This document shows positions 44,055 to 51,705 of a stretch of DNA of 56,808 nt, piece after piece (positions within the stretch are counted from its first letter, which is position 1; each line of letters begins with the position of its first letter). The translations under genes were made by a program, and so were the position numbers. Under the pieces are notes generated by a model. It did no database searches and had not been told where the DNA came from. It worked only from the letters and a program-made list of their open reading frames with translations. The stretch comes from a bacterium (GTDB taxonomy: Bacteria; Pseudomonadota; Alphaproteobacteria; SP197), in NCBI GenBank assembly GCA_028821455.1, contig JAPPGE010000048.1:1-56808 (forward strand), read 5' to 3'.

Positions 44055-44335
44055 GCAGGCGGCCGATCCACCACTCCTGCGACGCGGCGATCCGCAGCCA
44101 CGTCCTCTGCTCGTTTCTCGCGCTGGTGCCGCGAAAGGCGCTGGCCGACCTCGGCCAAGCCGCCGCCGTCACCGTCGAATGGGACGGTCCGATCCGTGAT
44201 CTCGACCGCCCGCAGGCAGGCGACCATCGAGAAGGACGGCAAGCGCGTCTCCACGCGCGCCCATGTCGAGGGACAGGTGGGACGGGTCTTCCAGGCCGCC
44301 GGCATCGCGCTACCGGCCAACTGGCGCGAACGACC
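44055..44335 (+). pseudogene. IS1634/IS4-type transposase C-terminal remnant
   Basis: RPIHHSCDAAIRSHVLCSFLALV, RKALADLGQ and VEWDGPIRDLDR match the C-terminal part of IS1634-like transposases (RPIYHKTDEAIRGHVFCSFLALVL). After a frameshift, ATIEKDGKRVSTRAHVEGQVGRVFQAAGIALP continues in the other frame. The upstream DDE core is missing. It lies next to the recombinase remnant in opposite orientation. Confidence 0.75.
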
Positions 44336-44399
44336 CGCCAGACCCATCACCCCCCGAAATGTCGTGGAGACCCCCGGAAGCGCCGGCCTAACCCCTAAA

Positions 44400-44800
44400 G
44401 CTCAGTGCGCCGTGGAAGGGCGCGTTATCCCAGTGGGTGCGAATCCCACCCAACCCTTGTCGCTTCGGTTGGAAGCAGCCAGAGCGGTTTACGGAGGTAA
44501 TGATGTAGATCGAAGCACTCTGGTGTGAAGGGCCGCCTTGGGGCGGCTCAGCAAGCAAGCCGGAACGCGAGTGAACGTCGAGCAGGCCTCGAAAAGGTGC
44601 CATACCGACAGGCATTGCGCTGCCGCGCCAACCCACGTCGCCCGTGGGTGCCACTGTCGGCCGGTCCCGCCTGTGCACCGAAGGTGATGGACATCAGCGT
44701 AGGGAGACTCCGGTGTTGATGCTGGCGCGGCAATGTTCGCAAATGGATTCCGTCGTCAGGCGGTGGTGATGACCAACGCACACAGCCAGGCGTTCGGGAA
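44400..44800 (+). ncRNA. Possible truncated group II intron (5' domain I part)
   Basis: No reading frame is supported, but the DNA is full of short stems: GTGGGTGCGAATCCCAC (44434 area), CCGCCTTGGGGCGG (44532 area), GTGAACGTCGAGC and a block with GTAGGGAGACTCCGGTG. These resemble the 5' RNA region of bacterial group II introns as I remember them. No intron-encoded reverse transcriptase and no domain V/VI are visible, so it would be only a fragment. Low confidence. Confidence 0.3.
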
Positions 44801-44870
44801 CCGGCTGGTCAGGCAATAGTTGCCTTCTCATGCTTTTCGGCACGCGGTCGGAAACTCCCTGGCGATTACT

Positions 44871-45389
44871 TCAGCGCCATTTTGTCATGTTGCGAATTCT
44901 TGCCCGAACGGACGCTGCTTCCGATACGCTGGCCCAGGCGAGCATGCCGTCAACCCTTTCCCGGTATCGGGGGAAGCGCAGCGATAGTTCGTTGAATCCG
45001 TTGTAGGTCCACGCCCTCACGAACTTGTTGTCGCTTTCGAGGCAGGTCTCCAGAAACTTCTCGAGACCGGCACTCTCATCCTCGGGAACATCCAGGTAGG
45101 AAACGCACTGGAGGATATGCAGCTTGCTTTCCCAATGTTCTTGAAGGGGCAGCGTGCCGAAGATGGTGCGGCAGTCAGCGGCGCCAAGAGAATAACCGGT
45201 CTCAAGGTGTTTCTTCAGCAGCCAGGTCGCCGCCCGTTGCAATTGGACGTCTGCAATGTGCGCCAGGATCGTCGCGACGAAACACACCTCGTCGCAGTGG
45301 CGCTCGTAGGTCGATTGCAATGCGGCAACGGACTTGCCATCCCACGAGGCAATCTCTTCGGATAAGGAGGCTCGATCGGGTGTCGTCAT
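44871..45389 (-). CDS. Hypothetical helical-repeat protein (HEAT-like)
   Basis: About 172 residues, starting MTTPDRASLSEEIASWDGKSV. It is almost entirely helical by residue pattern, with repeats such as RAATWLLKKHLETGYSL and FVRAWTYNGFNELSLRFP that resemble HEAT/ARM-type units in which a helix pair ends in hydrophobic positions. No catalytic motif is visible. The longer start at 45431 lacks a ribosome-binding site. It lies in the middle of mobile-element debris, yet the frame is intact, so it may be an acquired gene still in use. Confidence 0.6.
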   Translation of the reverse strand: MTTPDRASLSEEIASWDGKSVAALQSTYERHCDEVCFVATILAHIADVQLQRAATWLLKKHLETGYSLGAADCRTIFGTLPLQEHWESKLHILQCVSYLDVPEDESAGLEKFLETCLESDNKFVRAWTYNGFNELSLRFPRYRERVDGMLAWASVSEAASVRARIRNMTKWR

Positions 45390-45484
45390 CGTCTTCAGCA
45401 AGGTAGGGGTCTGCTCCGCTGTGTAACACATCCGAGATTGGACGAGCGGACGGTCTCCCCGAATGCCGCTTGACCCGGTATACA

Positions 45485-45757
45485 GGCCTGTCCTTGCGGT
45501 GAGGTGGCGCCTTGAGGTGTGTCGGGGCCCAGCTCGAGAAGGATGGTTGAGGCCAATGTCCTGTCAATGCCGTGGATCGGCATCAGGGTCTCGATCTGGG
45601 CCTCGTGGTCGGCGAGGCTGGCATTGATGACGTCGTCGTAGCGTGTCAGCCGCTGGTTGGCGGCGTCGAAGGCATCGAGCTGGTCGCGCAAGAGGAAGAG
45701 GCTCATCTCGTCGAGCGTGTCGTCGTGGCGGCGAGCATGGTGAGCGAGGCGAGGATC
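45485..45757 (-). pseudogene. IS110-family transposase remnant
   Basis: The segment LFLLRDQLDAFDAANQRLTR, DHEAQIETLMPIHGIDRTLASTILLELG corresponds to the middle of IS110 transposases (linker helices, then the IPGIG-type helix-hairpin-helix before the Tnp_20 domain). Both the DEDD N-terminus and the Ser-containing C-terminus are absent. It abuts the truncated aminotransferase gene at about 45760, in the same orientation. Confidence 0.7.
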
Positions 45758-45761
45758 GTCT

Positions 45762-46256
45762 GCCGTGGTAGCCGCCATTGAACACCAACACCTTGGGCCG
45801 TCCCGTGATGGCCCGCGCGAGTCGGATGGCGAAACGGTTGGCATCGGTTGCCGTCATCGCGATCTGCCAGCACTTCAGCCCGAAGTGGCGCTGGAGGGCG
45901 GCCTCGACATGGATGGCACCTTCGGTCGGCATCATCATCGCAAGCCCGCGCGCGGCTCGCTGAGCCAAGGCATCTGTGAGCCGAACGGGGTTGTGTCCAA
46001 AGAACGCTGCCGTGTCGCCGAGACAGAGATCGAGGTAGTGGTGACCGTCCACATCGGTGACGTGACAACCCTCGGCATCCTGCGCGAACAGGGGAAAGGG
46101 CGTCGCCCATTTGGTCATCCAGTTCATCGGCACCCCGTTGAGCAACGATGCCCTGGACCGCTCAAACATGGCTTCGAATCGAGGATGGGTCTCGACAAAG
46201 CGAGCCCGCTCCCCGGCGAGAATCTCCTCAAGAACGGTCTGGTCCTTGATCTTCAT
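45762..46256 (-). pseudogene. Class III aminotransferase (glutamate-1-semialdehyde aminomutase-like), 3'-truncated
   Basis: The first 165 residues read as a PLP-dependent class III enzyme: FERSRASLLNGVPMNWMTKW, VTDVDGHHYLDLCLGDTAAFFGHN, MMPTEGAIHVEAALQRHFG and VLVFNGGYHG. After YHG the frame switches into IS110-derived sequence. The Lys that binds PLP and the C-terminal half are lost, so it cannot be active. The variant TDANRFAIRLARAITGR replaces the usual ...SGTEANMFAIR. Residual transcription from its promoter cannot be excluded. Confidence 0.82.
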
Positions 46257-46529
46257 GCCGTCGCTTCCCTGTCAGTGCCATAGCGACCGGTCTCAATGAA
46301 GCCGACAACGCTGCTGGCGGTTCTTCGGCGAATGTCACCTCCGCCGCTCTGCAACGTGGCAGAAACCGTCGCAAGGCGGTCGGTCGTCGACATTGCCCGC
46401 CGCTCTCTTGTTGGTTCCAGCTTCACATACATCGAGACACGTGCAAAAGCCTCCAGAATCGACCGCACGACCGTGCTTGGTGACCTGCGTATCCGGCACG
46501 ATACCTTTGATTCGGCCGTTAGAGAGGTT
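46257..46529. other. Sequence upstream of the aminotransferase pseudogene
   Basis: No gene recognised. A minus-strand frame (46253-46468) begins SILEAFARVSMYVKLEPTR but has no identifiable domain. It probably contains the old promoter of the aminotransferase gene. Confidence 0.35.
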
Positions 46530-46740
46530 GCAGGAAGTCGTGCGAATCAATGGCGGAGACCTTGATTGATCGGTCTCCAGATCGCGCTACCGGCTGGTGC
46601 TCAAAGGGTTGGCCTTCGGGCCACCACCAGCGCCTGGCACGCGTTCCGGCGAGGTTTCAGCGGCGAGACGCCCAGGAGATGGCGCCGATGGCTGCCGTGC
46701 CGGAGAGGGCGAAGGAACCCATGAGAACGAAGGGGGTGCC
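46530..46740 (-). repeat. Direct repeat, left copy: decayed 3' end of the MFS gene plus downstream DNA
   Basis: On the minus strand 46655-46740 reads GTPFVLMGSFALSGTAAIGA then ISWASRR and stop, against GTLFVLMGSFALSGAAALAA and ISWASRR in the intact exporter (48055-49233). Similarity continues past the stop to about 46530 (for example GGCGGAGACC and GATCGGTCTC shared with 47945-47970), with a variable middle. Identity is about 85% in the coding part and lower beyond. With 47925-48138 it brackets the PIN toxin-antitoxin module. Confidence 0.85.
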
Positions 46741-47049
46741 TTCGCAAACAATGAGCCTACCTTTGGTCGCCCCGATGCGGGTATTGCGGCGGGGCAGCCC
46801 CTGTTCAAGCGTCGAATGGGTCCATCACGTCCGCGACCAATCCCGCCACCTCCGCCATGTCGAGTGTCACGCAATGAAGGCGTTAATTCAATGAGTAAGG
46901 GCCGTTTCTCATGTGCATCTCCCTGCTGTACTTCCTGTTTGGCAAGCTGTTGGCAACGTGCCAGGTCAATCTCCAGAGCACTCAGGTCCGAGGAACTCAG
47001 TCGCATCGCAGGGTCGGGATGACCACACGTATCGCGTCCAAGAATCGTT
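46741..47049. other. Module DNA before the toxin-antitoxin promoter
   Basis: About 310 bp between the left MFS-derived repeat and the TA promoter. Frames are short or Ser/Arg-rich with no motif. Nothing can be assigned. Confidence 0.4.
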
Positions 47050-47078
47050 TGCCCGGCAGGTGGGGCTGGTATATATAG
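47050..47078 (+). promoter_or_regulatory. Candidate promoter of the PIN toxin-antitoxin operon
   Basis: TTGCCC at 47050 and TATATA at 47073 are 17 bp apart, each with four of six consensus bases, and the start codon follows 24 bp later. The TATATATA and TTATA stretches form an AT-rich partial palindrome over the -10, where an autoregulating antitoxin could bind. Confidence 0.45.
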
Positions 47079-47102
47079 CCAATTATAGAAAGGAAGCCCA
47101 CC

Positions 47103-47405
47103 TTGACCAGTCCGGCACAGCAAAGGGCGAACAAGAACTACCGTGCACGCCTGGTTGAACGTGGCGTCAGGCGATTCGAGGTGATGGCTCCGGAAAGCGA
47201 CCGGGAATTGCTGCGAACGCTCGCGCGTCGCCTGGCGGAAGGCGGGCCGGAAGCGGAGCGGACGCGAACTGCGGTCAGGGAACTGGTCGTGGGCGGCCCG
47301 TCCAGGCCAGGCGGAATTCTCGCGGCGTTGCGTCGCTCGCCGCTTGTCGGGGCCGACCTCGACCTTTCTCGGCCGCGCATTGAGGGGCGCAGAGTCGATC
47401 TTTGA
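47103..47405 (+). CDS. Antitoxin of PIN toxin-antitoxin pair (FitA/VapB-like)
   Basis: 100 residues from a TTG start with AGGA upstream. The first part (NKNYRARLVERGVRRFEVMAPESDRELLRTLARRLAEG) has the strand-helix-helix look of ribbon-helix-helix regulators. The tail (LRRSPLVGADLDLSRPRIEGRRVDL) has the pattern of toxin-wrapping FitA-like tails. The stop overlaps the toxin's TTG start. Both genes using TTG starts is unusual and would keep translation low. Confidence 0.78.
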   Translation: MTSPAQQRANKNYRARLVERGVRRFEVMAPESDRELLRTLARRLAEGGPEAERTRTAVRELVVGGPSRPGGILAALRRSPLVGADLDLSRPRIEGRRVDL

Positions 47406-47860
47406 CACGCTACCTGCTTGACACGAACATCATCAGCAACACCGTCAAGCCGCAGCCATCGGCGCTCCTGTTGGACTGGATGGCGGCCCGGCGAGACGAA
47501 GACCTGTTTGTCGCTTCGTTGACCATTGCCGAGATCCGGCGCGGCATTCTTGAACTACCGAGCGGCAGGAAGAGGGATGCTCTTGAGGCCTGGTTCACAG
47601 GTGAGGAAGGGCCACAAGTGCTCTTTGCCGGGCGAATTCTGTCGTTCGACGACAGGGCAGGCTTGGTCTGGGCGCGCCTGATGGCGGAGGGCAAAGCCCA
47701 GGGCAGACCACGCAGCGCGCTCGACATGATCCTCGCCGCGGTGGCGGAGGCGAACGACTGCGTGCTGGTAACCGACAACGAAAGGGACTTCAGGGGACTG
47801 CGAATGTTCAATCCCATGCGGCAAGCAGGAGCAGGGACGGGCCATGGCGATGAGCGCTGA
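47402..47860 (+). CDS. PIN-domain toxin (VapC/FitB-like)
   Basis: A Mg2+-dependent ribonuclease of 152 residues. The four acidic positions are visible: RYLLDTNIIS (Asp), IAEIRRGI (Glu), SALDMILAAVA (Asp) and LVTDNERDF (Asp). The start is TTG overlapping the antitoxin stop (TTGA). Gene order antitoxin-toxin and the FitB-like ISNTVKPQPSALLLDWM segment fit the plasmid-stability StbB/FitB group. The C-terminal 20 residues are Gly/Arg-rich and probably unstructured. Confidence 0.92.
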   Translation: MTRYLLDTNIISNTVKPQPSALLLDWMAARRDEDLFVASLTIAEIRRGILELPSGRKRDALEAWFTGEEGPQVLFAGRILSFDDRAGLVWARLMAEGKAQGRPRSALDMILAAVAEANDCVLVTDNERDFRGLRMFNPMRQAGAGTGHGDER

Positions 47861-47920
47861 AGCCCGAATGCAGATCGATCAGTTCCACCGGAACCCGAGT
47901 TTGACCAACATCCTGAGAGA

Positions 47921-47938
47921 CCGCAAGACGTCTTGCGG
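47921..47938. repeat. Perfect 18-bp palindrome
   Basis: CCGCAAGAC followed by GTCTTGCGG, with further weaker pairing between GAGAGACCG-side sequence on the left and CGGTCTCGGGAT on the right (47911-47974). It lies between the convergent toxin and MFS genes inside the repeated region. It could be a bidirectional terminator (no T-run) or a recombination or binding site. The left repeat copy has only a broken version. Confidence 0.6.
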
Positions 47939-48138
47939 ATCAACAGCGGAGACCTCGACTGATCGGTCTCGGGATTGTGCAGCTGACTGGTGCCCATATT
48001 CATATGGCCAAACCTCAGGCCTCCGCCAGTGTGCGGAACGCGTTCCGGCGGGCATCACCGGCGTGACGCCCAGGAGATGGCGGCGAGGGCTGCCGCGCCC
48101 GAGAGGGCGAAGGAACCCATGAGAACGAAGAGGGTGCC
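47925..48138 (-). repeat. Direct repeat, right copy: 3' end of intact MFS gene plus downstream DNA
   Basis: Counterpart of 46530-46740 in the same orientation, offset about 1.4 kb. It comprises the last 28 codons of the exporter gene (48055-48138) and about 130 bp beyond its stop. Confidence 0.82.
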
Positions 48139-49233
48139 GTCGTAGAGGTAGCCGATCAGTCCTCCCAGGGGCACGGCGACGATGGTCGAGATCAGCGTGA
48201 CGATGGCCGCTCCGACGCCGGCAATGTTGCCAAGGGGCTGCATGGCAAGGGCGTTGAGGTTGCCGAAGAGCAGCCCCACCCCGCCGAAGACCACCAACAG
48301 CGATGCCAGGAAGAGCCACAGTGGCGGAACGCCATCGAAGGGGAATATGAGCCCCCAGGTGACGAGGGAGGCAAGCGTGACGACGATGGCCGCGATGACG
48401 GAGAGCCGGAGCATGCCGTAGCGCATGACGAGATGACCGTTGATGAGAACGGTGACACCGAAGGAAAGGGCGAGGCCCGCGAAGTAGAGGGGAAAGAGGA
48501 GGCCGACCCCGTAGGTGACCTGAAAGATCTGCTGTGCGGTGCTGAGATAGGCGACAAAGGGTGCGAAGGCGCAGCCCTGCGCCAGCGTGTAGGCGAGTGC
48601 CTGGCGGGTTCGCAACACCATGGCGATTGATCTGGCGACCGCCGTCACCGAGAACGGCAGGCGATGCTGGCGGGGCAGGGTTTCCGGCTGGCGAACCATG
48701 AGCCACAGACCGGCGATGCCCGCCACGACGAAAAGGGCAACGAATATGGCCCGCCAGTCGGCGACGAGCAGAATACCCTGCCCCATGGCCGGAGCAACCA
48801 TGGGGACCGTGATGAAGACGGCCATCACGAAGGACAGGATGCGCGCCATCATGCGTCCCTCGTACTGGTCGCGCACCAGGGCCATGGAGACGACACGCGG
48901 TGCGGCGGCTCCCACGCCCTGGAGTATGCGCCCGGCGATCATGACCCAGAACTGCGTGGCGGCAATCGAGATGACGCAGCCGGCCATAAAGAGCACCAGA
49001 CCGATGAGAATGGAACTCTTGCGCCCGATGCAGTCCGACAGCGGCCCGAAGAGAAGGGGCCCAATGCCCATGCCGAGGAAGAGAGCAGTGATGATGTACT
49101 GCACGTCGTTGCGCGCGGCGGCCCCAAGCTCGGAGCCGATGTCCGGCAGTGCCGGCAGCATGGCATCGGTCGACAGCGCCGACAGCGACATGAGCAGGGC
49201 CACCAGCGGCACGAATTCACTGTTTCTCAACAT
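48055..49233 (-). CDS. Bcr/CflA-type MFS drug exporter
   Basis: A 12-helix major facilitator of 392 residues: LSALSTDAMLPALPDIGSELG at the first helix (the typical Bcr/CflA D-x-x-LPALP motif), the loop 2-3 signature GPLSDCIGRKSSILIG, and GRILQGVGAAAPRVVSMALVRD on helix 4-5. Relatives export bicyclomycin, chloramphenicol, sulfonamides or dipeptides. I prefer the ATG at 49233 (GGGAG upstream) to a TTG at 49272. Its 3' end is partly duplicated at 46655-46740. Confidence 0.92.
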   Translation of the reverse strand: MLRNSEFVPLVALLMSLSALSTDAMLPALPDIGSELGAAARNDVQYIITALFLGMGIGPLLFGPLSDCIGRKSSILIGLVLFMAGCVISIAATQFWVMIAGRILQGVGAAAPRVVSMALVRDQYEGRMMARILSFVMAVFITVPMVAPAMGQGILLVADWRAIFVALFVVAGIAGLWLMVRQPETLPRQHRLPFSVTAVARSIAMVLRTRQALAYTLAQGCAFAPFVAYLSTAQQIFQVTYGVGLLFPLYFAGLALSFGVTVLINGHLVMRYGMLRLSVIAAIVVTLASLVTWGLIFPFDGVPPLWLFLASLLVVFGGVGLLFGNLNALAMQPLGNIAGVGAAIVTLISTIVAVPLGGLIGYLYDGTLFVLMGSFALSGAAALAAISWASRR

Positions 49234-49540
49234 GGACTGTGCCACTCCCGAACGGAATTCTGACCGGGTCAAGGTGATGTCCGGGAGAATTCTGAGACCC
49301 TGGCGAACACGTCTCCAGCCAGGACTGTTCGCCTGTCTCTTGCGGACGCTACCACCATGGACGCAACCCCGCCACCGGAGAGCGGCTGCGGCCGATCAGC
49401 GAGGGATCAATCAGAACAGGTCTTGCTCAGGAGAGCCGCACCGGGAGTTCGCGAAACCCGCGAGCGTCGTTTCAATCGGCAGCCTGCCGGACGCCGGCAA
49501 GGTGGTGTCGCGGACCGGCCAGGGAGACGTGGGACGCCGG
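49234..49540. other. Intergenic stretch between MFS and nar operon
   Basis: About 300 bp; both flanking genes read leftward, so this holds the exporter promoter and the end of the nar transcript. Frames are without motifs, and no strong T-run hairpin is seen. Confidence 0.4.
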
Positions 49541-50302
49541 CTACTGGACCAGGGGTGTGTCCGCGGCGGCGATCTGGAAGCCCTGGATGCTGGCGCTGCC
49601 TGCGAGAAGCTGGACGTACTGCCGGAAGGCGCGGCGCCAGGAAGCCTCCTTCAGGTAGTCCGCGACCTTGTCGGCGACGGCGTCGTAGGGGAGCTGGCGC
49701 CCGGGAACACGTTTGTCGACACGCACGACATGGATGCCGTAGCGGCTTCTGACCGGCACCGGCGAGAGCTGGCCCTCGTCCAGGTTGAAGAGGAAGGTCT
49801 CGAGCTCGGGCACGGTATCGCCACGCGATACCTGGCCGAGCCTGCCGTCGTTGTGGCGTGAATCGCAGGCCGAATGAGCCCTGGCCAGTTCGCCAAAGCG
49901 TTCGGGAGATTCGCTCAGGGTGTCGATGGCGCGCTGTGCCTCGGCTTCCTTCTCCGTGCGCACGTCAGCATCGTCGGGTGGCGCGGCGAAGAGGATGTGC
50001 GCCGCTTCGACCAGATCGGGGCTGCGAAAGCGCCTCCGGTTGTTGGCGTAGTAGCGGCGGCATTCCTCGTCGGATGGCTCGGGAACGTCCACCTCGCGTT
50101 CGATCAGGGCCTGGAACGTCCCGCTGTCATCGTCACCCTCGATGCCGAGGGTCCGTGCCCTCTCGAGAATGAGGGTGCGGATCACCAGCCACTCGCAGGC
50201 GGCCTGGCGTGCCGCCTCGGCGCTCTTCGCCGGGTGATACTGCATCTCTCGCAGGATGTCGTCTTCGCTGATGTGGTGATCGTTGATGCGGATGCCGGTC
50301 AC
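49541..50302 (-). CDS. Parvulin-type peptidyl-prolyl isomerase of the nar operon
   Basis: 253 residues, with an N-terminal helical part (DDILREMQYHPAKSAEAARQAACEWLVIR, residues 14-42) and a parvulin domain: AAHILFAAP, GRLGQVSRGDTVPELETFLFNLDEGQLSPVPVRSRYGIHVVRVDKR (read around GQLSPVPVRSRYGIHVVRV). This is the NifM/PpiC-like protein commonly found at the end of narGHJI clusters, for example PA3871 in Pseudomonas aeruginosa. It has no signal peptide, so it probably assists folding of the nitrate reductase in the cytoplasm. It lies 3 bp after narI. Confidence 0.9.
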   Translation of the reverse strand: MTGIRINDHHISEDDILREMQYHPAKSAEAARQAACEWLVIRTLILERARTLGIEGDDDSGTFQALIEREVDVPEPSDEECRRYYANNRRRFRSPDLVEAAHILFAAPPDDADVRTEKEAEAQRAIDTLSESPERFGELARAHSACDSRHNDGRLGQVSRGDTVPELETFLFNLDEGQLSPVPVRSRYGIHVVRVDKRVPGRQLPYDAVADKVADYLKEASWRRAFRQYVQLLAGSASIQGFQIAAADTPLVQ

Positions 50303-50305
50303 GGG

Positions 50306-51010
50306 TCAGGCCGTCCGCTTGTGGTCTCGGCTGCGCACCACCTGGTAGCCGCGGCGGCCGAGATAGCCGACGGGCGCGCTCCAGATATGGACCAGGCGGC
50401 TGAACGGAAAGATGAGAAAGATCGTCAGCCCTAGAACGATATGCGCCTTGTAGACCCAGGAGACGTCGACCACGTGGAGTGCGGCGTCGCTCTGGAAGGT
50501 GACGATCTTCTGAGCCCACAGCGACAGGGTCACCATGATGTCGCCGGTCTCGCGATGCGCCCACGAAAACGGCAGCGTCACCATGCCGAGCACCAGCTGC
50601 AGCCACAGGATGACCAGGATGGCAATGTCCATGGCGCTCGACGTCCTGCGGATGCGCGGATCGACGAGACGCCGGTGGAGCAGCATGGTGAGACCGACGA
50701 AGCACACGGCTCCGGCAATGCCTCCGGCGACGACCGCCAGCACCTGCTTGGCCGACGAGGTGAGACCGATGGCGAGGTAGATCTCCTTCGGTGTCAGGAG
50801 TCCGACAAAATGCCCGAAAAACAGGAACAGGATACCGACATGGAAGAGGACGCTCCCCATCATCAGCTGGCGCCGGCGCAAGAGCTGGCTCGAGCCGCTG
50901 CGCCAGGTGTACTGCGCGCGGTCGAAGCGGATCAGGCTTCCCGCCAGGAACACCGTCGCCGCCAGGTAGGGGAAGTAGCCGAAGACCAGGATGTGGAACC
51001 AGTCGCCCAT
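50306..51010 (-). CDS. narI: Respiratory nitrate reductase gamma subunit, cytochrome b (NarI)
   Basis: Membrane anchor that takes electrons from quinol and passes them through two b hemes to NarH. The 234-residue protein has five hydrophobic segments. Heme-ligand His are expected in SVLFHVGILFLFFGHFVGL and in the later DVSWVYKAHIVLGLTIFLIFPFSRLVHIWS region. The ATG at 51010 with GGAG upstream is chosen over a longer frame to 51091 that would overlap narJ. It lies 2 bp downstream of narJ and 3 bp upstream of the parvulin gene. Confidence 0.95.
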   Translation of the reverse strand: MGDWFHILVFGYFPYLAATVFLAGSLIRFDRAQYTWRSGSSQLLRRRQLMMGSVLFHVGILFLFFGHFVGLLTPKEIYLAIGLTSSAKQVLAVVAGGIAGAVCFVGLTMLLHRRLVDPRIRRTSSAMDIAILVILWLQLVLGMVTLPFSWAHRETGDIMVTLSLWAQKIVTFQSDAALHVVDVSWVYKAHIVLGLTIFLIFPFSRLVHIWSAPVGYLGRRGYQVVRSRDHKRTA

Positions 51011-51012
51011 CG

Positions 51013-51705
51013 TCACACTCCGTCCCGTGCGTCGTCGGTGGGAAGAGCGAGTTCCGCCATGCGGTTGAGAGTCTCCCGCGCTGCCGGGCATGACCCGTCG
51101 CCGGCGAAGGCGGGCACCTCCTCCCAGTCGCTGTCGAGCTGAGCCGCCTCGGCTTCCGGCGTCCTGTCATGTTCGAGGAGGTCGTCCACCGCGGCGCGGG
51201 GAGCCTTCCTGCCTGCCAGGTCCTCGAGTGCCGCAAACACCGCGGCATAGTCGCTGGAGCGCCGCTCCAGGCGAATGCGGATGGCCGAGAGGATGTGGAC
51301 GACATTGCCGAGCAGGCCTCTCGCTTCCTCGGCCGGGATCAGCGACAGGAACTCGAGGAAGAGCGGCAGATAGTCCGGCAGTTCGTTGGCGTCGATCCGG
51401 TAGCCTGCGGCCTCGTAGTGGGCCGCCAGGTTGACCATCGCCTGGCCCCGGTCACGGGATTCTCCGTGAATGTGCTCGAAGAGGTGGAGGGAGAGGCTGC
51501 GCGACCGGTCGAACTGGCCGACGTAGAGTTCCTGCGCCTCCAGGGGTTCGCTCGTGCCAAGGCGCGACACCAGCCGGTCGACCGCATCCAGCGTCTTCCC
51601 GGAGAGGCGAGCGTCGGCACGCAGGACCGCACGGATCTCCGGCGCCGCCTCCAGCAGTCCGGGGCCGGGGTACTGCAGCAGGGCGCCCAGGGCACGGTAG
51701 ATCAT
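51013..51705 (-). CDS. narJ: Nitrate reductase assembly chaperone (NarJ)
   Basis: A 230-residue TorD/NarJ-family chaperone: MIYRALGALLQYPGPGLLEAAPEIR, ELYVGQFDRSRSLSLHLFEHIHGESRDRGQAM (the characteristic YVxxFDxxxxxxLxLFEHxxGxSRDRG stretch) and LPDYLPLFLEFLS. It inserts the molybdenum cofactor into NarG and is not part of the mature enzyme. Its ATG overlaps the narH stop by four bases. Confidence 0.95.
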   Translation of the reverse strand: MIYRALGALLQYPGPGLLEAAPEIRAVLRADARLSGKTLDAVDRLVSRLGTSEPLEAQELYVGQFDRSRSLSLHLFEHIHGESRDRGQAMVNLAAHYEAAGYRIDANELPDYLPLFLEFLSLIPAEEARGLLGNVVHILSAIRIRLERRSSDYAAVFAALEDLAGRKAPRAAVDDLLEHDRTPEAEAAQLDSDWEEVPAFAGDGSCPAARETLNRMAELALPTDDARDGV

